From: Lysobacteraceae bacterium
Lineage (GTDB): Bacteria > Pseudomonadota > Gammaproteobacteria > Xanthomonadales > Xanthomonadaceae
NCBI GenBank assembly: GCA_017990865.1
Contig: JAGNNB010000185.1
Location: forward strand, 1 to 6,265
Reading direction: 5' to 3'
DNA: 6,265 nucleotides
Within the stretch, counting starts at the first letter, position 1. Each line of letters opens with the position of its first letter. Positions 1 to 5,212 of this stretch are shown piece by piece. The notes under the pieces are model-generated. The model ran no database searches. It saw only the letters and a list, made by a program, of their open reading frames with translations, and was not told where the DNA came from. Both the position numbers and the translations under genes were made by a program.

Positions 1-65
1 GCATAGGAGCGACCGCCGATCTCCAAACGCGTGCGAGTGCCGAAGGTGTCGTGGCTGGCGTGCAT
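1..65 (-). CDS. acnA: Aconitate hydratase A, N-terminal fragment (partial)
   Basis: On the minus strand an ATG at 65-63 opens a frame that runs off the left edge after 21 full codons: MHASHDTFGTRTRLEIGGRS followed by Y. A Ser/Asp-Phe-x-T-R-x-x-L-x-(V/I)-G-G-(K/R)-x-Y pattern is how I remember AcnA beginning in Xanthomonadaceae. A GGAG ribosome binding site lies at 75-72, six bases before the ATG, which supports this start. AcnA is the monomeric [4Fe-4S] aconitase that isomerises citrate to isocitrate in the TCA cycle, and in many bacteria it is the stress-stable isoform. The gene diverges from the toxin-antitoxin pair and from acnB, so both aconitase genes would sit in one locus. Only 21 residues are visible, so the call rests on this short match plus the presence of acnB nearby. 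Confidence 0.68.
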   Translation of the reverse strand, partial: MHASHDTFGTRTRLEIGGRSY

Positions 66-93
66 GGTGGGCTCCGAAGGCGGACGAGGCCCG

Positions 94-99
94 ATTATC
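94..99 (-). promoter_or_regulatory. Candidate -10 box for acnA
   Basis: Read on the minus strand, these bases are GATAAT, one mismatch from the sigma-70 consensus TATAAT and an AT-rich point in GC-rich surroundings. They lie 28 bases upstream of the proposed acnA start codon, a normal leader length. I see no convincing -35 hexamer at 16-18 bases, so this is only a candidate. Confidence 0.3.
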
Positions 100-144
100 C
101 GGTCATCGAACGACGAAACGGGCGGGTCGCCGGGCTGCCGGTCG

Positions 145-162
145 AGCGGCCTTCAGGCCGCT
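145..162. repeat. Perfect hairpin, left arm of an inverted-repeat pair
   Basis: AGCGGCC-TTCA-GGCCGCT is a perfect 7-bp stem with a 4-base loop. The reverse complement of 186-203 matches this 18-mer at 16 of 18 positions. The two elements are therefore inverted copies with 23 bases between them and centres 41 bp apart, close to four helical turns. They lie between divergent start codons, so a terminator role is unlikely. An operator or a cruciform-forming site is more plausible. Confidence 0.5.
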
Positions 163-185
163 TACCAGCGACTCCCGACCACATG

Positions 186-203
186 AGCGGTCTGAAGGCC
201 GAT
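186..203. repeat. Right arm of the inverted-repeat pair
   Basis: This is the imperfect inverted copy of 145-162. Read on the minus strand it is ATCGGCCTTCAGACCGCT, differing at two positions from the left element, and its own internal stem is weaker because of those changes. It sits about 75 bases upstream of the antitoxin start and about 120 bases upstream of the acnA start. Confidence 0.45.
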
Positions 204-220
204 CGCTCGCATTCGACTAG

Positions 221-247
221 AGTATGCATAGAAAAGTATGTATGATT
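221..247 (+). promoter_or_regulatory. AT-rich direct repeat, candidate promoter/operator of the toxin-antitoxin pair
   Basis: AGTATGCATA at 221-230 is repeated as AGTATGTATG at 235-244 (8 of 10 identical, 14-bp period). The first unit contains the palindrome TATGCATA. This is the most AT-rich stretch in the spacer and ends 31 bases before the antitoxin ATG. It also contains -10-like hexamers such as TATGAT at 241-246. VapB/AbrB-type antitoxins commonly autorepress by binding short repeats over their own promoter, so this is the natural operator candidate. No clear -35 could be assigned. Confidence 0.4.
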
Positions 248-277
248 CCGCCATACCGATCCCGACAGGAGCCGCCG

Positions 278-520
278 ATGGAAGCCACCGTCGCCGAACG
301 CGGACAAATCACGTTGCCGAAGGCCGTGCGCGACGCGCTCGGGCTGACCAAGGGCAGCGTGCTCAAGGTCGAACTGGAAGGCAGCCGCATCGTGCTGCGT
401 AAATCGGTGGACGACGCGGTGTCCCGCGCCCGCGGCCGATTCCGGCTCGACGGTTTCGAGTCCACCGACGCCGCCGTCCAAGCCGTGCGCGGCATCGAGG
501 ACGAGGCGCCGACGCCGTGA
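278..520 (+). CDS. AbrB/SpoVT-fold antitoxin (VapB-type)
   Basis: This 80-residue protein begins MEATVAERGQITLPKAVRDA. Residues 1 to about 42 form a swapped-hairpin AbrB domain: the Gly-Gln-Ile-Thr-Leu-Pro-Lys-x-(V/I)-R core, then Leu-Gly-Leu-x-x-Gly-Ser and a hydrophobic strand ending Ile-Val-Leu-Arg-Lys. The acidic, flexible tail of about 38 residues is the part that in VapB proteins wraps the toxin. An AGGAG at 267-271, six bases before the ATG, fixes this start; upstream in-frame ATGs at 224 and 242 have no such site and would prepend sequence unlike the family. The stop overlaps the toxin start by 4 nt, indicating translational coupling. Its expected roles are neutralising the PIN toxin and, with it, repressing its own promoter. 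The family call is firm; the specific vapB name is not assigned. Confidence 0.88.
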   Translation: MEATVAERGQITLPKAVRDALGLTKGSVLKVELEGSRIVLRKSVDDAVSRARGRFRLDGFESTDAAVQAVRGIEDEAPTP

Positions 521-927
521 TCGCCGTCGATTCGGCCGTGATGATCGATTTGCTGACCGACGGCCCGCATGCCGATGCCGCGGAAGCCTGCTTGCGCCAA
601 TGCCTCAGCGCCGGGCCGGTGGTGGTCTGCGACGTGGCCCTGGCCGAGATCTGCGGTGCGCTCAGCGACGGCGCCGAAGCGATGGCCGTGCTGGAGGAAA
701 TGAGCATCCGTTTCAGCGCGCTGGAGGCGAAATCCGCCCTTCGCGCCGGCGAGATGCAGCGCCGCCACCGCCAGCGGACCGCCGCGCCCGGCGCGGTCCC
801 TCGCGCCGCTCCCGATTTTCTGATCGGTGCCCATGCCCTACTACAGTGCAATGGACTGATCACCCGCGACGACCGATTCTTTCGCGATTACTTCAAGGGG
901 CTCAAGCTGATCGTTCCGGCCGCTTGA
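517..927 (+). CDS. PIN-domain toxin (VapC-type ribonuclease)
   Basis: This 136-residue protein starts at a GTG overlapping the antitoxin stop. The sequence begins MIAVDSAVMIDLL, the usual PIN opening strand with the first catalytic aspartate, D5. The remaining acidic residues expected for Mg2+-dependent RNA cleavage are all present: E44 (ALAEICGAL), D100 (PDFLIGAHA) and D118 (LITRDDRFF). The toxin therefore looks intact. A weak CGAGG at 502-506 and the 4-nt overlap support the GTG start; the next ATG (541) would remove D5. Residues 82-98 form a longer, Arg- and Pro/Ala-rich loop than usual just before D100. VapC toxins cleave tRNA or rRNA; the target here cannot be read from sequence. The gene is followed after 63 bp by acnB on the same strand with no terminator hairpin between, so read-through into acnB is possible. 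Confidence 0.88.
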   Translation: MIAVDSAVMIDLLTDGPHADAAEACLRQCLSAGPVVVCDVALAEICGALSDGAEAMAVLEEMSIRFSALEAKSALRAGEMQRRHRQRTAAPGAVPRAAPDFLIGAHALLQCNGLITRDDRFFRDYFKGLKLIVPAA

Positions 928-990
928 ATCCCGACCCCAATTCCATACCCACTCCACACCTCAATGACGCACGCCACAGGAGTTTTCCCC
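928..990 (+). promoter_or_regulatory. Short spacer and acnB ribosome binding site
   Basis: These 63 bases separate the PIN toxin from acnB. They are C/A-rich, with no stem-loop or T-tract, so no intrinsic terminator is seen. AGGAG at 978-982 lies eight bases before the ATG at 991 and decides the acnB start. No convincing promoter is visible; TTGAAT at 924-929 resembles a -35 but lacks a properly spaced -10. Confidence 0.6.
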
Positions 991-3582
991 ATGCTCGCCG
1001 CCTATCGCCAACACGTCGCCGAACGCGCCGCTCTCGGCATTCCGCCGCTGCCGTTGACCGCGCAGCAGACCGCCGAGGTCATCGAGTTGCTGAAAGCGCC
1101 GCCGGCGGGTGAGGGAAGTGTCCTGGTCGATCTGATCGAAAACCGCGTGCCGGCCGGCGTCGACGACGCCGCGAAAGTGAAAGCCTCGTATCTCGCCGCC
1201 GTCGCTTTCGGCAAAGAAAGTTGCCCGCTGATTTCCCGCGAGCGCGCCACCGAATTGCTCGGCACGATGCTGGGCGGCTACAACATCCATCCGCTGGTGG
1301 AGCTATTGGACGATGCCCTTGTCGGCACGATCGCCGCCGATGCGTTGAAGCACACGCTATTGATGTTCGATGCGTTCCACGATGTGGAAGAGAAGGCCAG
1401 AGCCGGCAACGCCAACGCGAAGGCCGTGTTGCAGAGCTGGGCCGATGCGGAATGGTTCACCAGCAAACCGGAAGTGCCGGCGTCGATGACCATCACGGTC
1501 TTCAAGGTGCCCGGCGAAACCAATACCGACGACCTCTCGCCCGCGCCCGACGCGACCACGCGCCCGGACATCCCGATGCACGCGCTGGCGATGCTCAAGA
1601 ACAAGCGCGAGGGCGCGCCGTTCGTGCCGGAAGAAGACGGCAAGCGCGGTCCGATCCAGCAGATTCTCGATCTCAAGAACAAGGGCCATCTGATCGCCTA
1701 CGTCGGCGACGTGGTCGGCACCGGTTCCAGCCGTAAATCCGCCACGAACAGCGTGTTGTGGTGGACCGGCGAAGATATTCCGTACATCCCGAACAAGCGT
1801 TTCGGCGGTGTGTGCCTGGGCTCCAAGATCGCGCCGATTTTCTACAACACGATGGAAGACGCTGGCGCGCTGCCGATCGAACTCGACGTGTCGAAGATGG
1901 ACATGGGCGATGTGGTCGAACTGCGTCCGTACGAAGGCAAGGCGCTGAAAAACGGCGAAGTGATCGCCGAATTCCAGGTGAAGTCGGATGTGCTGTTCGA
2001 TGAAGTGCGCGCGGGCGGCCGCATTCCGTTGATCGTCGGTCGCGGTTTGACCGCGAAAGCGCGCGAATCGCTGGGACTGCCGGTTTCGACCTTGTTCCGT
2101 CTGCCGCAGCAACCTGCCGATACCGGCAAGGGTTTCTCGCTGGCGCAGAAGATGGTCGGCCGCGCCTGCGGCTTGCCGGAAGGTCAGGGCATTCGTCCGG
2201 GCGCGTACTGCGAGCCGCGGATGACCTCGGTGGGTTCGCAGGACACCACCGGCCCGATGACCCGCGATGAATTGAAAGACTTGGCGTGCCTGGGCTTCTC
2301 TGCCGATCTGGTGATGCAGTCGTTCTGCCACACCGCGGCTTATCCGAAGCCGGTGGACGTGAAGACGCACCACACGCTGCCCGAATTCATCTCGACCCGC
2401 GGCGGCATTTCGCTGCGCCCGGGCGACGGCGTGATCCACTCCTGGCTCAATCGCATGCTGTTGCCCGACACCGTCGGCACCGGCGGCGATTCGCATACGC
2501 GCTTCCCAGTCGGTATCAGTTTCCCGGCGGGTTCGGGTCTGGTCGCCTTCGCCGCGGCGACCGGCGTGATGCCGCTGGATATGCCGGAATCGGTGCTGGT
2601 GCGTTTCAAGGGCCAGATGCAGCCGGGCGTGACGCTGCGCGATCTGGTCAACGCGATTCCGCTGTATGCGATCAAGCAAGGCTTGTTGACCGTCGCCAAG
2701 CAGGGCAAGCAGAACATCTTCTCGGGCCGCATTCTCGAAATCGAAGGCTTGCCGGATCTCAAAGTCGAACAAGCGTTCGAGTTGTCCGACGCCTCGGCTG
2801 AGCGTTCCGCCGCCGGTTGCACCGTGCATCTCAATAAAGAGCCGATCATCGAGTACATCACCAGCAATATCACGCTGCTGAAATGGATGATCGCGGAGGG
2901 TTACGCCGATGCGCGTTCGATCGGTCGGCGCATTCAGAAGATGGAAGCCTGGTTGGCCGATCCGCAGTTGCTGCAGGGCGATGCCGACGCAGAATACGCG
3001 GCTGTAATCGATATAGATTTGGCCGACGTGCATGAGCCGATCCTCGCGTGCCCGAACGACCCGGACGACGTGAAAACGCTCTCCGAAGTGGCCGGCGCCA
3101 AGATCGACGAAGTGTTCATCGGGTCGTGCATGACCAACATCGGCCACTTCCGCGCCGCCGCGAAACTGCTGGAAGGCAAACGCGATCTTCCGACGCGCCT
3201 GTGGGTGGCGCCGCCGACCAAGATGGATGCGTCCGAACTGACGAAGGAAGGCCATTACGGCACCTTCGGCACCGCAGGCGCGCGCATGGAAATGCCGGGC
3301 TGCTCGCTGTGCATGGGCAATCAGGCGCAGGTGCGCGAAGGCGCGACCGTCTTCTCCACCAGCACCCGCAACTTCCCGAACCGCCTCGGCAAGAATTCGA
3401 ACGTGTACCTGGGCTCGGCGGAACTCGCTGCGATCTGCTCGCGCCTCGGTCGTATTCCGACCAAAGAGGAATACATGGCGGACATCGGCATCATCAATGA
3501 GAAGGGCGCCGAGATTTATCGCTACATGAACTTCGATCGCATCGAGGATTACAAGCAAGTCGCCGATACCGTCGCGGCGTAA
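991..3582 (+). CDS. acnB: Bifunctional aconitate hydratase B / 2-methylisocitrate dehydratase
   Basis: The gene encodes 863 residues, close to the 865 of E. coli AcnB, and aligns with it from memory almost end to end, starting [16 protein letters not shown]. Order: N-terminal HEAT-like domain (about 1-155), swivel domain (about 160-370) with DDLSPAPDA at 180-188 and GTGSSRK at 243-249, then the catalytic aconitase domains with DSHT at 500-503. The [4Fe-4S] ligands are C713 (GSCMTN) plus C771 and C774 (GCSLCMGN); the C-terminal active-site motif [10 protein letters not shown] is at 789-798. All key residues are intact. The enzyme converts citrate to isocitrate through cis-aconitate in the cytosolic TCA cycle and, in the AcnB family, also acts on 2-methylisocitrate; cluster-free AcnB can bind mRNA in E. 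coli. An in-frame ATG at 964 would add nine residues but lacks a ribosome binding site, so 991 is chosen. Confidence 0.98.
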   Translation: MLAAYRQHVAERAALGIPPLPLTAQQTAEVIELLKAPPAGEGSVLVDLIENRVPAGVDDAAKVKASYLAAVAFGKESCPLISRERATELLGTMLGGYNIHPLVELLDDALVGTIAADALKHTLLMFDAFHDVEEKARAGNANAKAVLQSWADAEWFTSKPEVPASMTITVFKVPGETNTDDLSPAPDATTRPDIPMHALAMLKNKREGAPFVPEEDGKRGPIQQILDLKNKGHLIAYVGDVVGTGSSRKSATNSVLWWTGEDIPYIPNKRFGGVCLGSKIAPIFYNTMEDAGALPIELDVSKMDMGDVVELRPYEGKALKNGEVIAEFQVKSDVLFDEVRAGGRIPLIVGRGLTAKARESLGLPVSTLFRLPQQPADTGKGFSLAQKMVGRACGLPEGQGIRPGAYCEPRMTSVGSQDTTGPMTRDELKDLACLGFSADLVMQSFCHTAAYPKPVDVKTHHTLPEFISTRGGISLRPGDGVIHSWLNRMLLPDTVGTGGDSHTRFPVGISFPAGSGLVAFAAATGVMPLDMPESVLVRFKGQMQPGVTLRDLVNAIPLYAIKQGLLTVAKQGKQNIFSGRILEIEGLPDLKVEQAFELSDASAERSAAGCTVHLNKEPIIEYITSNITLLKWMIAEGYADARSIGRRIQKMEAWLADPQLLQGDADAEYAAVIDIDLADVHEPILACPNDPDDVKTLSEVAGAKIDEVFIGSCMTNIGHFRAAAKLLEGKRDLPTRLWVAPPTKMDASELTKEGHYGTFGTAGARMEMPGCSLCMGNQAQVREGATVFSTSTRNFPNRLGKNSNVYLGSAELAAICSRLGRIPTKEEYMADIGIINEKGAEIYRYMNFDRIEDYKQVADTVAA

Positions 3583-3621
3583 TTTCCCTAGCGGCTTCCC
3601 GAATTCCACCTTGAGCGGCAT

Positions 3622-3645
3622 GTAGAGCGGAGCGCAGCTCCGCTG
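3622..3645 (+). repeat. GTAG-type REP element, copy 1 (forward)
   Basis: A GTAG foot at 3622-3625 is followed directly by the stem AGCGGAGC (3626-3633), loop GCA, and the perfect complement GCTCCGCT (3637-3644). A GTAG tetranucleotide 5' of a short hairpin is the hallmark of REPs mobilised by RAYT transposases, as in the SMAG elements of Stenotrophomonas. It lies 39 bp after the acnB stop. No T-tract follows, so it is not a classical intrinsic terminator, though it could protect the acnB mRNA 3' end. Confidence 0.85.
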
Positions 3646-3659
3646 CCCTTCAAGCCCCC

Positions 3660-3683
3660 GTAGAGCGGAGCGCAGCTCCGCTG
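3660..3683 (+). repeat. GTAG-type REP element, copy 2 (forward)
   Basis: All 24 bases are identical to copy 1, in the same orientation, starting 38 bp further on. Foot GTAG at 3660-3663, stem AGCGGAGC at 3664-3671, loop GCA, complement to 3682. Confidence 0.85.
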
Positions 3684-3704
3684 AACAGGTGTTCGAAGAA
3701 AGAA

Positions 3705-3728
3705 CAGCGGAGCTTTGCTCCGCTCTAC
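3705..3728 (-). repeat. GTAG-type REP element, copy 3 (reverse)
   Basis: Inverted copy: the stem AGCGGAGC at 3706-3713, loop TTT, complement GCTCCGCT at 3717-3724, and the GTAG foot on the minus strand at 3728-3725. It differs from copies 1 and 2 only in the three-base loop (AAA instead of GCA in REP orientation). Copies 2 and 3 face each other across 21 bp, a BIME-like arrangement. Confidence 0.85.
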
Positions 3729-3747
3729 ATGGGCGTATTTGGGTGTT

Positions 3748-3771
3748 TGGCGGAGCTGCGTTCCGCTCTGC
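3748..3771 (-). repeat. GTAG-type REP element, copy 4 (reverse, degenerate)
   Basis: Same orientation as copy 3 but diverged. In REP orientation the foot is GCAG instead of GTAG, one stem base has changed (leaving a G-T pair) and the last two bases differ, while the GCA loop of copies 1 and 2 is kept. It looks like an older, decaying unit. It lies 34 bp from the end of the minus-strand peptidase gene. Confidence 0.65.
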
Positions 3772-3805
3772 GGAAGGCGTTTGGGGGCGTTTTTATCGCG
3801 CGATA

Positions 3806-5212
3806 TCAATCTGCGACGCACACCGTCGGGTCGCCCAGCACCACCATCGACAGGCGGTCCATCGCCATCAATTTGGCCTGCATCGCGCGGGTTTCGGCGC
3901 CGGCTTCGTGTTGCTCGTAGGCATCGACGGCGTCGCCATGTTCCAACAGCAACCCGGCGACGGCGTCGTAATACCCGTCCATCGCCATCGCGATCGGCGT
4001 TCTCGGCGCCGAATGCAGGCTCTGATAGAACGTATCGACGATCATGCTCTGGGTCATCACTTGCCCGGTGACAGGATCGCGCAAGGTCCAATCGAACGTG
4101 GGTTCGACATGTCCGACGAACGCCGCCAGCGGGCGATCGCCGCCGAGCAGCGCGCGCGGAAGCGGCGCCGTGCATGGGCCGCCTTGGGCGATCGCCGCGA
4201 GCATGCGTCCCAACGACGAGTTCGCGGCCACCACGTCCTGAAAACTCGACGGTCGATCGGCGCCGGCCGAGCAACAGGCATGCGCATACCAAATCGCGCC
4301 GCACGGGTTCCATGCCTGCAGCAGCGCGTCGATCTTCAAGGGTTCGTGATCCAGATCGACCGGCAGTCCCAACTGCGCCTTCAATGCGTCGATGCGATCG
4401 AGCGGAAAGGTCGCGCCGTGGCTGGAAGTCAGCACGAACGCGGGCTGACATGCTTTCAGCATGTCGCACAAATCCGCCGATCGCGCTTGTCCGTCGGTGA
4501 GCAAGCGCGCATCGAAACCGCCGCCCACGAAGGCCGCGTGCATTTTTTCGGCGACGACTTTGCGCATCAGGTACGTGATATCCGGATGGCCGTGATCCAC
4601 CGCCCACAGCACCGGCTTGTCCGCGTGCCGCGATGCGCCCGGCCAATCGTTCAACAGCGCATCGACATACCGCTCGAGGCCATCGTCGTCGAGATCCAAA
4701 CGCCCGACGAAGGCGTCGCACTGCAGGCGGTATTGGAATTTCCAGGGAATTTGCAGGGGCGAACCCACGATCAGCAGATAGCGCGGCACCGATCTGTCGT
4801 CGGCGATGCCATAGCTGCCGCCGACGCGCAGGCTCGCGGTTTTGCCGTGGCCGTAATAGCGCTGCAAACGGCCGCTGTCCGCGATGTCGGGCCGATAGCG
4901 GAACACCGGAGCGCCGCCGCGCGCGGCGATCAGCTTACGGATCGCCGCGGGCGCATCCGCGCCGGTGTCGCGTTCGCCGTTGAGCAAGCCGTCGCGATCG
5001 GGCAGCACCACGCCCCAGCCGACTTTTTCGTGCTTCCAATCGCGCAAATCCACGTTCGGCGCGGCGGCCGGCCCCAACAGATTGCGCGGTCGTTCGATGC
5101 TGCGTCGCAACGCCCAAGCCGATGCGCGCGGAGATCGCGCTCCGGTCGCGGCGGCATCGCCGCACCACGCATTGGCCTGCAACAACGGTTCGTCGGGCTT
5201 ATCCGTCGACAC
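3806..5212 (-). CDS. Clan-CD (caspase/gingipain-like) cysteine peptidase-like protein
   Basis: This 468-residue protein has no signal peptide or membrane segment. Residues about 62-190 resemble the N-terminal subdomain of C25/caspase-like proteins (GWGVVL at 65-70; LLIVGSPLQIPW at 146-157, then AFVGRLDLD). The likely catalytic dyad is H265 in SSHGAT, after a hydrophobic strand, and C313 in HACCSAG (311-317), after the strand GAIWYA, as in clan-CD peptidases. FVGHVEPTF (365-373) and the terminal LGDPTV (459-464) are further motifs I associate with C25-like domains. The start is a GTG with GGGAG eight bases upstream (5225-5221), lying 14 nt inside the preceding CHAT gene, so the two are translationally linked. 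The N-terminal 60 residues are low-complexity and unassigned. The fold and dyad are inferred from motifs; substrate specificity is unknown. It could also be an inactive or regulatory homologue, but no motif is missing. Confidence 0.72.
   Translation of the reverse strand: MSTDKPDEPLLQANAWCGDAAATGARSPRASAWALRRSIERPRNLLGPAAAPNVDLRDWKHEKVGWGVVLPDRDGLLNGERDTGADAPAAIRKLIAARGGAPVFRYRPDIADSGRLQRYYGHGKTASLRVGGSYGIADDRSVPRYLLIVGSPLQIPWKFQYRLQCDAFVGRLDLDDDGLERYVDALLNDWPGASRHADKPVLWAVDHGHPDITYLMRKVVAEKMHAAFVGGGFDARLLTDGQARSADLCDMLKACQPAFVLTSSHGATFPLDRIDALKAQLGLPVDLDHEPLKIDALLQAWNPCGAIWYAHACCSAGADRPSSFQDVVAANSSLGRMLAAIAQGGPCTAPLPRALLGGDRPLAAFVGHVEPTFDWTLRDPVTGQVMTQSMIVDTFYQSLHSAPRTPIAMAMDGYYDAVAGLLLEHGDAVDAYEQHEAGAETRAMQAKLMAMDRLSMVVLGDPTVCVAD

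Noticed and set aside
51..245. A small plus-strand frame in the acnA/antitoxin spacer
   Set aside because: It begins inside acnA on the other strand, has no ribosome binding site, and runs through the hairpin repeats and the candidate operator.
964..990. Upstream in-frame ATG start for acnB
   Set aside because: It has no ribosome binding site and adds nine residues before the conserved [12 protein letters not shown] start, which has AGGAG at the correct distance.
1357..3621. A 754-codon open frame on the minus strand opposite acnB
   Set aside because: It is Arg/His-rich shadow translation of a GC-rich gene. The opposite strand encodes an unmistakable full-length AcnB, and the antisense product has no recognisable motifs.
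3622..3771. The four short hairpins as a CRISPR array
   Set aside because: Units are self-complementary, lie in both orientations, have gaps of only 14-21 bp, and carry a GTAG foot. This fits REP elements, not CRISPR repeats with uniform spacers.
3794..3805. 12-bp palindrome TATCGCGCGATA just after the stop of the minus-strand peptidase gene, considered as a terminator
   Set aside because: There is no loop, and in the direction of transcription it is followed by A residues rather than a T-tract, so it does not fit an intrinsic terminator.
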